Position numbers and translations under genes: made by a program. Positions 35,262 through 43,957 of a stretch of DNA of 64,000 nt are shown piece by piece. Under the pieces are notes generated by a model. The model worked only from the letters and a program-made list of their open reading frames with translations. It made no database searches and was not told the origin of the DNA. Each line of letters begins with the position of its first letter. Within the stretch, counting starts at the first letter, position 1. This DNA is from Phycisphaerales bacterium UBA5793 (GTDB taxonomy: Bacteria; Planctomycetota; Phycisphaerae; Phycisphaerales; UBA5793), in the NCBI GenBank assembly GCA_002418285.1, contig DIDT01000063.1, forward strand, positions 62,001-126,000, written 5' to 3'.

Positions 35262-35990
35262 TCAGGATTTGTCAGTGGGCGTGGCCTGGCCGATGCGCGT
35301 TTCGGTGCCGGCGCGGATGCGCTGGATGTTGCTCCGATGCTTCCAGATGACCAGAATCGCAAGCATCGCAGTCACGAGCACGAAGGGCCATCGCGCGGTG
35401 AGCCCATCGACAAAGCTGCCCGCTCCCACGGTTTCGCCGCTGCTGGGCGCGATGCTGATGAGCAGGAACCAGAGCGGAAGACTAATGGCGGCAAGCATCG
35501 ACGCCACGCTGATCATTCGCCAGAGTTTGACGGCGCCGATCCAGACCACCAATGCGCCGAGAATCGGCCACGTAAGGTGCGGATAGATCCCCAGTAGAGA
35601 GCCAAAGCCGGTTGCCACGCCTTTGCCGCCCTTGAAGCCGAGATAAGCCGAGTTGGTGTGACCGATGATGGCGGCGAACGCAACCGTAATCCAGAGCAGC
35701 ATCTGGGTCGTCGAAATGACCGGCGCCGAGTCGCGCAGGTCGGAAGCGAAGAGGCCACACCAGAGTCCCGCCAGCACGGTCGGGCCGAGGCCCTTGCACA
35801 CATCCAGTGCGAAACACATCATGCCGTACTTTCGGCCAAGCACGCGCCCGACATTTGAAGCACCGACGTTGCCCGAGCCGTGCTTTCGAATGTCAATGCC
35901 ACGGGCCCGGCCAATGAGCAGCGCGAAGGGAATGGAGCCGATGAGGTAGGCCCCGACCACGAGAATCGTCCACTTGACGGGATCAGACAC
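35262..35990 (-). CDS. plsY: Glycerol-3-phosphate acyltransferase PlsY
   Basis: 242 residues from a GTG with AGGAGG 6 nt upstream. PlsY motifs: GSIPFALLIGRARGIDIRKHGSGNVGASNVGRVLG (motif 1), GHTNSAYLGFKGGKGVATGFG (motif 2), and WKHRSNIQRIRAGTETRIG near the end (motif 3). About six transmembrane helices. The enzyme moves the acyl group from acyl-phosphate to glycerol 3-phosphate, giving lysophosphatidic acid. The protein is about 40 residues longer than most because of a hydrophobic loop around SIAPSSGETVGAGSF. It is the last gene of the fliM/GT2/waaL/GT operon. Confidence 0.95.
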   Translation of the reverse strand: MSDPVKWTILVVGAYLIGSIPFALLIGRARGIDIRKHGSGNVGASNVGRVLGRKYGMMCFALDVCKGLGPTVLAGLWCGLFASDLRDSAPVISTTQMLLWITVAFAAIIGHTNSAYLGFKGGKGVATGFGSLLGIYPHLTWPILGALVVWIGAVKLWRMISVASMLAAISLPLWFLLISIAPSSGETVGAGSFVDGLTARWPFVLVTAMLAILVIWKHRSNIQRIRAGTETRIGQATPTDKS

Positions 35991-36026
35991 CTGGATCCTC
36001 CTACGCCGGGCGGCATCGAGTGCGGC

Positions 36027-37169
36027 TTAGCGTGCGAATTCCTGCGCCACCTTTTCCATGCGATCGACGAACAGATCGAAGCGCATGGATGGTGCGATGG
36101 CCTCTGCAGACTGCCGCGCTGCGGCGCGATGCGGCTCTTCGAGCAAGCCGACCATGGCGTCACGCAACGCTTCGGGCCGCATGCTGGAGACGACTCTCCC
36201 TGCGATGCGCTGATCGGGCGCCCGCATTCGCTCGGCGCCAGCGGTGGATGTGTTGGTGATGAGCGGCTTGCCGAACGCCAGACATTCCCATACAAAGCGG
36301 CCGAACATCGAGCGCGTCGTGGGGATGACCCCGATGTCCGCGGCAGCCAACAGTCGTTCCATCTCACGCGTGCGCGAGACGAGTCGGATTTCATCATCGC
36401 AATCCAGATCGACGGCCAGATCGTGCAGGGGCCAGGGGTCCTCGCAGGCCATTACCAGCCGTGCGTTGGGGTGCCCAAGAGCCAGGGTCTCTGCAAATGC
36501 GCTGAGCACCGCCGCCCCACCCTTGTAGCCCGGCAGTTTTGCGGCCCAAAGAAAGAGAACCTGATCGGGCTCGATGTTGAGAATCGACCGTGTTTCGACT
36601 CGCAGCGCCTCGGCGCGACCCGCATCGCCGGGCGGTTCGATCGGAGATGCGCCGGGAACGCGACGCAGCAGACGATCGACCGTGGGTGCAACGGCGAGCA
36701 GCGAGTCCGCCATCGCGTCGCTCAGAGCGACTACGTAGCGGAGTCGGCGGTCGCGGCGCGTTCGTGCACCGATCGCCCGCGAAACACCGCGGCGCGGATC
36801 AACGCGGCCGATCACGGAGCGCCAGCCCCGGCCCGGTTGTCGGTCAGGCCCCGGACTGAAGCCAAAGGTCGGAACGAGCACGTCGCCGGGGATTGCTGCA
36901 TGGAACGAGATGGCGACGTCGTGCTTGAGGTCAGCCATGACCCCCCGAGACCAGCGGTGCAGGAGCCACGGGCGATGGGATGCACCGGTTTGAAAGGGCC
37001 GGCGTGCGATGAAATGCAGGTCGGGGTAGAGATCAGGATCAGTGACCGTATCGCAAATGATGGAAACGTCGTGGCCGCGCTGAACGAGGCGGCGCGCCAG
37101 CTCGGTCACCATCTGTGCGTGGGCGCCGACGAATCTTCGCACATGTTCGAAAGCCATCACGATGCGCAT
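36027..37169 (-). CDS. Family 4-type glycosyltransferase
   Basis: 380 residues. N-terminus MRIVMAFEHVRRFVGAHAQMVTELARRLVQRGHDVSIICDTV is the usual GT4 acceptor-domain start. The C-terminal half shows the donor domain: LFLWAAKLPGYKGGAAVLSAFAETLALGHPNARLVMACEDPW, RTREMERLLAAADIGVIPTTRSMFGRFVWECLAFGKPLITNTSTAG, with an E-x7-type region (F-x-W-E-C-L-A-F-G-K-P). HPAIPGD-like HAAIPGDVLVPTFGF in the middle hints at WaaG/RfaG-like enzymes of lipopolysaccharide core synthesis. It follows the O-antigen ligase by 18 nt and precedes plsY by 36 nt, consistent with an envelope operon. Confidence 0.85.
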   Translation of the reverse strand: MRIVMAFEHVRRFVGAHAQMVTELARRLVQRGHDVSIICDTVTDPDLYPDLHFIARRPFQTGASHRPWLLHRWSRGVMADLKHDVAISFHAAIPGDVLVPTFGFSPGPDRQPGRGWRSVIGRVDPRRGVSRAIGARTRRDRRLRYVVALSDAMADSLLAVAPTVDRLLRRVPGASPIEPPGDAGRAEALRVETRSILNIEPDQVLFLWAAKLPGYKGGAAVLSAFAETLALGHPNARLVMACEDPWPLHDLAVDLDCDDEIRLVSRTREMERLLAAADIGVIPTTRSMFGRFVWECLAFGKPLITNTSTAGAERMRAPDQRIAGRVVSSMRPEALRDAMVGLLEEPHRAAARQSAEAIAPSMRFDLFVDRMEKVAQEFAR

Positions 37170-37187
37170 GGGAATCCCGTCGCGTGA

Positions 37188-38618
37188 TCAGGCATGGTTC
37201 ATCCCGACGCATTCATTGTTGCGGCTATCCGGCGTCGTGTCGCCGGGTGGCAGCCACGGCGATGACGGGCGCGTTTCGTAGAACACCAAGGTCATCATGA
37301 ACATCAGCACCAGCGTGCCCGGAGCGCTCAGGTTGTGACTGTCCACGAGAAAGGCAACGAACAGACCAATGACGAGCGGCAGGCGATTGAGGCTCATGCC
37401 GCGCCGGCGCGGCCGCAGAGCCTCGCGCGCCAGCAGCACCCAGAATGCGAGGTAGAGAAACAGTCCGGGCCAGCCGAGTACGGCGAGGTGGTAGAGCAGT
37501 GCGCTGTGAGGATGCGTCAGCAGACCGCCGGACTGTCGTTTCGCTTGCTGCGTGTTGCCCGAATTGTGCGTTGTTTCCCCCCGACCGGCTGCGACCACTT
37601 TCCGCGCCGCCTCGAGGTAGCCTCCGGCACCGACTCCGGTGAACGGGTGCTCGCGGGCCAGCGTGAATGAAATGTCGAGTTGGCGCCAGCGAGCGGCTAC
37701 ATCGCCGGAGTAATCGTCGTTATTGATCGCGGCCTGGAGGTCCGTTGCGGCGCTGCGCACACGCGCGGCGACTTGCGGCCCGAAGGTCACAATGAGAACG
37801 AGCCCGATGACAAGCAATGTTCCACCGACGATCCACTCCGCGCGCCATGATCGGCGTTTCTCGTGCGCGCGTCTGATGCCGATCCAGGCGAGACGCATTC
37901 GGGCGATCGAGGCAAGCAGCCCTGCGATCGCGGCGATCCATCCACCCCGGCTGCCCGTCAGCACCAGTCCGACCCAGCCGAGCACCCAGAGCACCATCGC
38001 GGCAAGCCAGTGCCGGCGCTGCTCAACGAACTGGCGCGGAAGCAGCAGAATGGAGGCGATGGCGACGACCGCCGTGGAGTTGGGATGAACAAGACCGGGG
38101 TATCGGCCGGGAATGCGCTCGGCGTGCCACCAGAAAAACAGCGGCCAGGAATCGCCAAGGGCCCACTGGCCCATCTGCACGAGGGCTGCGCCGGCAACAC
38201 CCGCCGCCAGCGCCCAGAGGTAGATCCTCCAGCGGTCGACAACGGGCCACAGGGCAATAAGGACGGGTATCTGGAAGCGGAAGATGGCCGCCTCATCCCA
38301 TCCTTGTGATCGATCGGCAGACCAATTCAGTGAGAGGAGCGTCCAGACGAGCGTCGCCAGCAGCACCCAGACGATGGGCAGGCGAATCAGGTAGCCGACC
38401 GCCGGCCCGATGACCCACAATCGCAGCAGGGCATAGCCGATGGCGATGGAGGACATGATCGCCAGCGGCGCGGTGCCCAGCGGGAGCATGAACAGGGTGG
38501 CCGCAACGAGTACCACCTGCACCTTGTCGCCAAGGGGATCGCGCCACCTGGCACGAGCCATCATGCCCAGTACGTCATCCGGCGCGGGTCTGGCCGTTTT
38601 TGCGGCAGACGTGGTCAC
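37188..38618 (-). CDS. O-antigen ligase family protein
   Basis: 476 residues from a GTG at 38618 that overlaps the stop of the upstream glycosyltransferase (GTGA), so I prefer it to the longer frame from 38738. About 11-12 transmembrane helices. The Wzy_C/WaaL region LTGSRGGWIAAIAGLLASIARM is followed by a large extracytoplasmic loop containing REHPFTGVGAGGYLEAARKVVAAGRGETTHNSGNT and LLTHPHSALLYHLAVLGWPGL; the H-x-H-N/S and R-G-G positions are typical of O-antigen ligases. It likely joins polysaccharide to lipid A core or another acceptor on the periplasmic face. It forms a unit with its GT2 and GT4 neighbours. Confidence 0.85.
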   Translation of the reverse strand: MTTSAAKTARPAPDDVLGMMARARWRDPLGDKVQVVLVAATLFMLPLGTAPLAIMSSIAIGYALLRLWVIGPAVGYLIRLPIVWVLLATLVWTLLSLNWSADRSQGWDEAAIFRFQIPVLIALWPVVDRWRIYLWALAAGVAGAALVQMGQWALGDSWPLFFWWHAERIPGRYPGLVHPNSTAVVAIASILLLPRQFVEQRRHWLAAMVLWVLGWVGLVLTGSRGGWIAAIAGLLASIARMRLAWIGIRRAHEKRRSWRAEWIVGGTLLVIGLVLIVTFGPQVAARVRSAATDLQAAINNDDYSGDVAARWRQLDISFTLAREHPFTGVGAGGYLEAARKVVAAGRGETTHNSGNTQQAKRQSGGLLTHPHSALLYHLAVLGWPGLFLYLAFWVLLAREALRPRRRGMSLNRLPLVIGLFVAFLVDSHNLSAPGTLVLMFMMTLVFYETRPSSPWLPPGDTTPDSRNNECVGMNHA

Positions 38619-39409
38619 GGCTTTGCATCCGGACCGTTCGAGTCTGCCGCGGCCAGTTCGAGAAGGCGCATGTGTTTCGCTGCGGCGCTGATTCCTGCGC
38701 CAATCGAACACGCCCAGCCGGGCCAGCCATCGAGCCACGCCGACTTGAGCACGAGTTGCTTAAGAATCGCTGCCGTTGGTGAAACGGTCAGATTCAGAAA
38801 TGATGCGCGACGGCCCAGCGCGTGGTAGCTCTCGCCGGCGCGCACGCCATGGTTGATCTGCTTGCGAAGCAGTTCGGCGACATTGGCAAAGGCGTCGTGG
38901 CGCAGCACTCCACTGAGACGACGACTCGGCCCGGATACGTCGAGCCGGTCATGCGGATCGTACCCCGCCCACTTGGCGCATTGCGGTCGCACGAGCCGCA
39001 TGCGCCATTCCGGTTGCCAGGTGTACTTGAGTTCCCGGCCGGCAAACCAGACGCGGCGATTGACTTCGCAGCCGGCCACGTGCTGATCGTCGAGCGCGAC
39101 GACCATGCGAATTTCGCCCGCCAATCGCTCATCGACGGATTCATCGCTGTCGAGGCTCAGCACCCACGGCGTGTCGCACTGGTCCAGCGCGAACTGCTTC
39201 TGACGAATGTGCCCTTCCCAGTCGTGGTGAATCACTTCGGCGCCGAAACCGCGAGAGATTTCGATCGTGCGATCCGTCGAGCCCGAGTCAACGACTACGA
39301 CCCGCCCCGCGAGCCCTTCGACGCTCTCGATGGTTCGAGCGATGGTGGCGTCATTGTTACAGGCAATGATGGCCACACTCAGCGCCGATGGTTCAAATTG
39401 AACGTTCAT
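38615..39409 (-). CDS. Family 2 glycosyltransferase, WaaE/KdtX-like
   Basis: 264 residues from ATG 39409; a TTG two codons upstream is also in frame. GT-A fold: LSVAIIACNNDATIARTIESVEGLAGRVVVVDSGSTDRTIEISRGFGAEVIHHDW, where DSGSTDRT is the nucleotide-sugar pocket, then WVLSLDSDESVDERL with the DxD-type metal site. The later RMRLVRPQCAKWAGYDPHDRLDV matches WaaE/KdtX-type lipopolysaccharide core beta-glucosyltransferases. The C-terminal part is hydrophobic and may rest on the membrane. The next gene (O-antigen ligase) overlaps by 4 nt, which supports joint function. Confidence 0.88.
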   Translation of the reverse strand: MNVQFEPSALSVAIIACNNDATIARTIESVEGLAGRVVVVDSGSTDRTIEISRGFGAEVIHHDWEGHIRQKQFALDQCDTPWVLSLDSDESVDERLAGEIRMVVALDDQHVAGCEVNRRVWFAGRELKYTWQPEWRMRLVRPQCAKWAGYDPHDRLDVSGPSRRLSGVLRHDAFANVAELLRKQINHGVRAGESYHALGRRASFLNLTVSPTAAILKQLVLKSAWLDGWPGWACSIGAGISAAAKHMRLLELAAADSNGPDAKP

Positions 39410-39479
39410 GCTCAAGGATCATCGCGGCGAGGGGGACCACGTCAATGAAGGGCGAGTGACAGAAATAGCTCAGCGCCGT

Positions 39480-40496
39480 CTAAACGCGGTCCTCCGAGCG
39501 GATCGAGCGGACAATCTGCAGAGCCCGGTTGCCGCGATGCTGGCCGATGTGGGCGAGCATCTTCTTCTCGCCTTCGACTGTGAGAACAACTGGCTGCGTC
39601 GCGGGCTTGTCGGTCACGATCAGGTCACCCACCGAGAGATTCATGAGATCGTCGAGCGTGAGCGTCGTATCGGCCAGCGTGCCGCCGACGGAAAGCACCG
39701 CACCCGAGAGCGAATCCGCGATCCGCTTGGCGAACTGGATGTCATCGTCATCGCGCTGCACGTTGAACCAGCTCTGCGCGCTGAGTTCGGGCATGAGCGG
39801 CTCGATGACATTGAACGGAATGCACAGGTTCATCGTCCCGGCCCGCGCCCCCATCTTGATCTCAAAGCCGATGACGACCACGACTTCGTTCGGCGGCACA
39901 ATCTGCACGAGGTGCGGATTGCTCTCGGTTTCGACCAGTGTGAAATCGAGGCGGCGGATGCCTTCCCATGCTTCGCTCAACCCCTTGAGCGCGCGGGAGA
40001 GCACCACGCTGAGCAGTTTGATTTCGATCACCGTCAGTGCACGCTGGGGAATGAACAGTTCATTGCTCGCTCCGCCGAGCATGCGGTCGACGAGCGGGTA
40101 CACGATCAGCGGACTCAACTCCAGGCAGATCATGCCCTCGAGCTGTTCGGCGCGGATGAGATTGAATGCGGTCGGGTTCGGCAGGCTGGAGATGAATTCG
40201 GAGTAGGTCATCTGCTCGGTCGTGGCGACTTTCACCTCGACGATCGTGCGGATGAAGCCGGAGATCGCAGCGCCGAAGATGCGGCCGAATGACTCGTGCA
40301 GCGTCTCGAGGGAGCGCATCTGCTCCTTGGAGACGCGCTCGGGTCGCTTGAAGTCGTACGGCCGGATCTCGACAGAATCGAGGTCGCGCCGGTGCCTCGA
40401 GAAGAGTTGACCGGCGGTAGTCTCTTCCTCGATGTCCCCGGAATCCACTGCGGCGAGCAAGGCATCAATGTCAGATTGATCGAGAATGTCGTTCAT
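39480..40496 (-). CDS. fliM: Flagellar motor switch protein FliM
   Basis: 338 residues; AGCAGG lies just before the ATG. The N-terminal MNDILDQSDIDALLAAV is the conserved FliM segment that binds CheY-P and the tail of the switch. The middle domain has RYDF-like RPYDFKRPERVSKEQMRSLETLHESFGRIFGAAISGFIRT, and the C-terminal SpoA domain is seen in VGGTLADTTLTLDDLMNLSVGDLIVTDK. FliM sits in the flagellar C-ring and sets rotation direction. No other flagellar gene is in the window; fliM instead precedes lipopolysaccharide genes (64-nt gap), and is divergent from dsbD. Confidence 0.95.
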   Translation of the reverse strand: MNDILDQSDIDALLAAVDSGDIEEETTAGQLFSRHRRDLDSVEIRPYDFKRPERVSKEQMRSLETLHESFGRIFGAAISGFIRTIVEVKVATTEQMTYSEFISSLPNPTAFNLIRAEQLEGMICLELSPLIVYPLVDRMLGGASNELFIPQRALTVIEIKLLSVVLSRALKGLSEAWEGIRRLDFTLVETESNPHLVQIVPPNEVVVVIGFEIKMGARAGTMNLCIPFNVIEPLMPELSAQSWFNVQRDDDDIQFAKRIADSLSGAVLSVGGTLADTTLTLDDLMNLSVGDLIVTDKPATQPVVLTVEGEKKMLAHIGQHRGNRALQIVRSIRSEDRV

Positions 40497-40658
40497 GTGA
40501 CCTGCTGACAGAGGCCCGGCAAGCGCGGGCGGACAAACGCTTTATCGGACACCGTGACGGGGCGACTTGAACCTCGGACCACCCCGTTCGTAGTAATCCC
40601 CACCTGTCGCTATACTCGGTTGATTCCCCTGCCTGGACCGCAACTGGAGATCGCTGAT

Positions 40659-43037
40659 ATGCCCTCATGGCGGATTGTGCCGTTTCTGCTGCTCCTGGCT
40701 CTGATCGCGACCGGTCCGGCGGTTGCCCAGCCGCCGGGAACCACGCCAAAGGTCTCCGCCTCGGTCGAATGGTCGCACGACGGCTATCTGCCCGGCTCGC
40801 AGGGCGCCATGGCGGTGATCCTCGATATCGAGCCGAGTTGGCACATCTACCCGGGCCTGGGATCTCCCGACGCCCCGGAGATGTACATCCCCACCACCAT
40901 TGAGGTCACGCTTCCCGCAGGCTGGACGCAGGGCGAGATCCGCTGGCCCCAGGCGCACGAGGTGCTCTTCGGTTTCGAGGGAGCACAAGAGAAGTTGATG
41001 GTGTACGAGGGCCATGCCGTCGCGCTGGTCCCCTTTGTGGTCGGCGCCGACGCCGCGGCCGGCCCCGCAGCGGCAAGCGTGAAGGTCGGCTATCAGGCGT
41101 GTGACGACCAGACCTGCGAGCCGCCGACGGATACGAAGGTCAGTCTGACCACTCGCGTGGTGGCCGACGCAGGGGAAATCACCGCCAGCACAGACGCCGC
41201 ACTTCAAACGGCATTCACCGAACTGCTCTCGCAGCGATTCGACATTCCGAACGGGCCGGCGGGCAACTCGCCGTCGCCGACCGGGGCTAACCCTCAATCG
41301 GCACCAACGTCGGATACTTCGTCTGGAGCAACTTCGGGCCAGACCTTCTTTGGCATCCCGATTCCCAGGCAGGGCGGCTTCATCGGTCTCATCCTGCTCA
41401 TCCTGCTCTCGGCCTTGGGCGGCTTCCTGCTCAATCTCACCCCCTGCGTGCTGCCTGTCATCCCGATCAAGATCATGACGATCATGCAGCATGCGAATCA
41501 CCCGGGACGCGGGCTGATGCTCGGCATCTGGATGGCGTTGGGCGTGGTCGCGTTCTGGACGGCGATCGGCGTACCCGTCGCGCTCGTGAGCGTCACGGGG
41601 ATCAGCGATCCATCGCGGCTCTTTGGCATCTGGTGGCTGACGCTGGGCGTCGGCGCCATCATCGCGCTGATGGGCTTTGGCATCATGGGTCTGTTCACGA
41701 TCCAACTTCCGCAGGCGGTGTACGCCGTGAATCCCAAGGCCGACTCGGCGTGGGGTTCGTTTGTCTTTGGCATCATGACCGCGGTGCTTGGTTTACCGTG
41801 CTTTGGTTTTGTCGCGGGCGCGTTGCTGGCCGGCGTGGCGACGATGCCGCCGCTGTCGATCATGGCGATCTTTATCTCGCTGGGCATCGGCATGGGGGCG
41901 CCGTACATCGTGCTCTCGGCCAATCCGAAGTTGCTCGAACGCCTGCCGCGCACCGGACCGGCGAGCGAGCTGGTCAAGCAGGTGATGGGCCTGCTACTGC
42001 TGGCGGCGGCGGCGTTTTTCATCGGCGCCGGGCTCATCGCGCTGGTGCGCGAGCGCCCGTACCTGTCGCACCAGTTGCAGTGGTGGGCAGTGGGACTGTT
42101 CTGCGCGTTGGCAGGTCTGTGGCTCATCGTGCGGACGTTCCAGATTACGACGCATACAAAGCCGCGCGTGGTTTTCACCATCGTCGGCCTCGTTCTCGGC
42201 AGTATCGCGCTGCTCTACGCGGCTGACTCAACCGCCAAGGCCCGGGCTGACTGGGAAGTGCGCCAGGCGGCGATGGAGGGTTCGGAGGGCAACTCGTACT
42301 ACCACGGCGCGTGGAACGAGTACACTCCAGCCGCTTTTGAGCAGGCGCGGGCAGACGGCCACATTGTCGTGCTCGACTTCACCGCCGAGTGGTGCATCAA
42401 CTGCAAAGTCATCAAGGCTGCGGTCCTCAACAAGGACCCGGTGCTGAGCGAACTGAACCGCGACGACGTCGTCAAGTTCACCGTCGATCTCACCAGCACG
42501 ACCGCGCCGGGGTGGAAGTTCCTGAATGCACTGGGCCAGACGGGCATCCCCCTGCTGGCGATCTACACGCCGGGCAGCGAAGATCAACCCTGGTTGTCGA
42601 ACGCGTACACCTCGCAACAGGTGCTTGATGCGATTAGCGCCGCCCGTTCAAACCAGAAGAGAGCCGCAGCACCGACCGTTTTGCGCGAGTACTCGACCGA
42701 CGCCTTCAAGCAGGCTCTGGATTCCGGTTCGGTTGTTGTGCTCGGCTTCAGCGCGGAATGGGATACAAACAGCAAGATTTTCAATCGGAACATTTTCGAT
42801 AAAGACGCTGTGCGCCGTGAGTTGATGAAGCCCAGCACGATCTCGTTCGATGTTGACATAACGACCACCACCTCTCCGGGTTGGGACTTGCTCACGCGGC
42901 TTGGTGGCGAGCAGGCAGGTATTCTCTTTGTGGCGGTCTACGGGCGCGACCGCGAGCAGCCGTGGAGATCCAGCGGGGTCACATCTGAAGAGCTCGCCGC
43001 GGAAATCTCCAAAGCCCGTCGCAGCACGGGCCCTTGA
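40659..43037 (+). CDS. dsbD: Thiol:disulfide interchange protein DsbD with a duplicated, cysteine-less thioredoxin domain
   Basis: 792 residues from the ATG at 40659 (GGAG about 8 nt upstream; -10-like TATACT at 40611). Signal peptide to about residue 24, then the DsbD N-terminal beta domain with C148 and C153 (ACDDQTC), an eight-helix transmembrane domain with C263 (TPCVLP) and C381 (LPCFGF), and a thioredoxin domain with CINC (C579, C582). It passes electrons from cytoplasmic thioredoxin to periplasmic proteins. A second thioredoxin-like domain (about 675-790) repeats the first (GFSAEWDTNSKIF versus DFTAEWCINCKVI) but has Asp702 and Ser705 where the cysteines should be. The extra domain is about 120 residues and is absent from classical DsbD. 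Confidence 0.92.
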   Translation: MPSWRIVPFLLLLALIATGPAVAQPPGTTPKVSASVEWSHDGYLPGSQGAMAVILDIEPSWHIYPGLGSPDAPEMYIPTTIEVTLPAGWTQGEIRWPQAHEVLFGFEGAQEKLMVYEGHAVALVPFVVGADAAAGPAAASVKVGYQACDDQTCEPPTDTKVSLTTRVVADAGEITASTDAALQTAFTELLSQRFDIPNGPAGNSPSPTGANPQSAPTSDTSSGATSGQTFFGIPIPRQGGFIGLILLILLSALGGFLLNLTPCVLPVIPIKIMTIMQHANHPGRGLMLGIWMALGVVAFWTAIGVPVALVSVTGISDPSRLFGIWWLTLGVGAIIALMGFGIMGLFTIQLPQAVYAVNPKADSAWGSFVFGIMTAVLGLPCFGFVAGALLAGVATMPPLSIMAIFISLGIGMGAPYIVLSANPKLLERLPRTGPASELVKQVMGLLLLAAAAFFIGAGLIALVRERPYLSHQLQWWAVGLFCALAGLWLIVRTFQITTHTKPRVVFTIVGLVLGSIALLYAADSTAKARADWEVRQAAMEGSEGNSYYHGAWNEYTPAAFEQARADGHIVVLDFTAEWCINCKVIKAAVLNKDPVLSELNRDDVVKFTVDLTSTTAPGWKFLNALGQTGIPLLAIYTPGSEDQPWLSNAYTSQQVLDAISAARSNQKRAAAPTVLREYSTDAFKQALDSGSVVVLGFSAEWDTNSKIFNRNIFDKDAVRRELMKPSTISFDVDITTTTSPGWDLLTRLGGEQAGILFVAVYGRDREQPWRSSGVTSEELAAEISKARRSTGP

Positions 43038-43057
43038 TCGATCTACTGATCAGTAGT

Positions 43058-43072
43058 GGTGTCGCCGACACC
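43058..43072. repeat. Short palindrome downstream of dsbD
   Basis: GGTGTC (43058-43063), a 3-nt centre, GACACC (43067-43072). It lies 20 bp past the dsbD stop and next to the larger REP-like repeat; it may be part of that element or a weak terminator. Confidence 0.35.
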
Positions 43073-43101
43073 TGTAGCGCCGTTCGAGTTGAAGTGGCGC
43101 G

Positions 43102-43256
43102 GGGTGGCACTGAACGCTCGTCGCTTTGGACGAGCGTTCAGTGTCGACGGGCAACGACCGCCGCCCTTCCCATCACCGCCCGACATCGAACTCCGCCCAG
43201 AGCCGCGGCGTTCGATGCCCCTCATCAAGCGGGAAGCGGATCCATCGCAAGGGCGC
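43102..43256 (+). repeat. REP-like direct repeat, left copy
   Basis: About 155 bp matching 43808-43957 at most positions. It contains two palindromes: a perfect 14-bp stem 43109-43122/43129-43142 with a 6-nt loop, and a second stem CATCGAAC/GTTCGATG at 43184-43217 with an inner CCGC/GCGG pair. It overlaps the last 32 bp of the RAYT gene, supplying the final codons and stop. Short spurious frames ending in the string RTPRLWAEFDVG are produced by these repeats and are not genes. Confidence 0.7.
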
Positions 43257-43791
43257 CATCCCTGATCCCAGCGTCCCACGCTGCTGAGGAGTAGGCGTAA
43301 TCGGCCGCCGTATTCGCCAGACCCGCGCGCACAGGATTCTGGTGGATGTACTCGACCTTCTCGAACTGCTCTCCGTCAGAGGTGATATTGCGATCGTACC
43401 CGCCGCCCGGCTGCCAGAAGTGGAACCCGCCGCGACAGTCCTGCAAGCGCGCAAGCACCGGCGCCTCGCTCTTCTTCCATCCGCGGATGACCTGCTCCGC
43501 AAGTGGCCGCTTGATCGATCGAAGAACCGAAGTCACGGTTACTTCTGGAAGCCGGGGACGCAAGAGCAGGTGAACGTGATCGGGCATCACGACCCAGGCG
43601 AATAACTCGAATGACCCACCAACACGAGAGAGCCTCAGTCGATCTCTGAAGCCCTCACACACCGCACGATTGCGAAACAGCGGCACGTTTCGATAGCATG
43701 AGAACGTCAGGAACCGGGCTTCGTCGCGCCGCTCATAGCGACGAAGTGCCTTTCGCTTTGTCGACAGTTGATGAGTCGGCGGTGGACCCAC
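43225..43791 (-). CDS. REP-associated tyrosine transposase (RAYT, Y1_Tnp family)
   Basis: 188 residues from a GTG at 43791 with no strong ribosome binding site. The Y1 transposase HUH motif is DHVHLLLRP (H72, H74) and the nucleophile is Y148 in KVEYIHQNPVRAGL, exactly the arrangement of RAYT proteins; GGGYDRNIT and the N-terminal RYERRDEARFLTFSCYRNVPLF also fit. These single-strand nucleases cut at REP hairpins and help them spread within a genome. Here the gene is bracketed by two similar palindromic repeats (43102-43256, 43808-43957) in direct orientation. All catalytic residues are intact. The last residues (AMDPLPA) are encoded by the left repeat. Confidence 0.88.
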   Translation of the reverse strand: MGPPPTHQLSTKRKALRRYERRDEARFLTFSCYRNVPLFRNRAVCEGFRDRLRLSRVGGSFELFAWVVMPDHVHLLLRPRLPEVTVTSVLRSIKRPLAEQVIRGWKKSEAPVLARLQDCRGGFHFWQPGGGYDRNITSDGEQFEKVEYIHQNPVRAGLANTAADYAYSSAAWDAGIRDGALAMDPLPA

Positions 43792-43807
43792 ATCTGGAGT
43801 GTAATCC

Positions 43808-43957
43808 AGGGTGGCACTGAACGCTTGCGGCTCTGGGCAAGAGTTCAGTGTTCGAGGGGCAACGAGCGCCGACCCCTACAGCACCCCCGACATCGAACTC
43901 CGCCCAGAGCCGCGGCGTTCGATGCCACCCATCAAGCGGGAAGCGATCCAGGGCGCC
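43808..43957 (+). repeat. REP-like direct repeat, right copy
   Basis: About 150 bp. First palindrome at 43816-43849 (ACTGAAC/GTTCAGT plus CTTGC/GCAAG around one mismatch), second palindrome CATCGAAC/GTTCGATG at 43891-43924. It overlaps the last 26 bp of the following GNAT gene and supplies its final codons and stop, as the left copy does for the RAYT gene. Confidence 0.7.
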
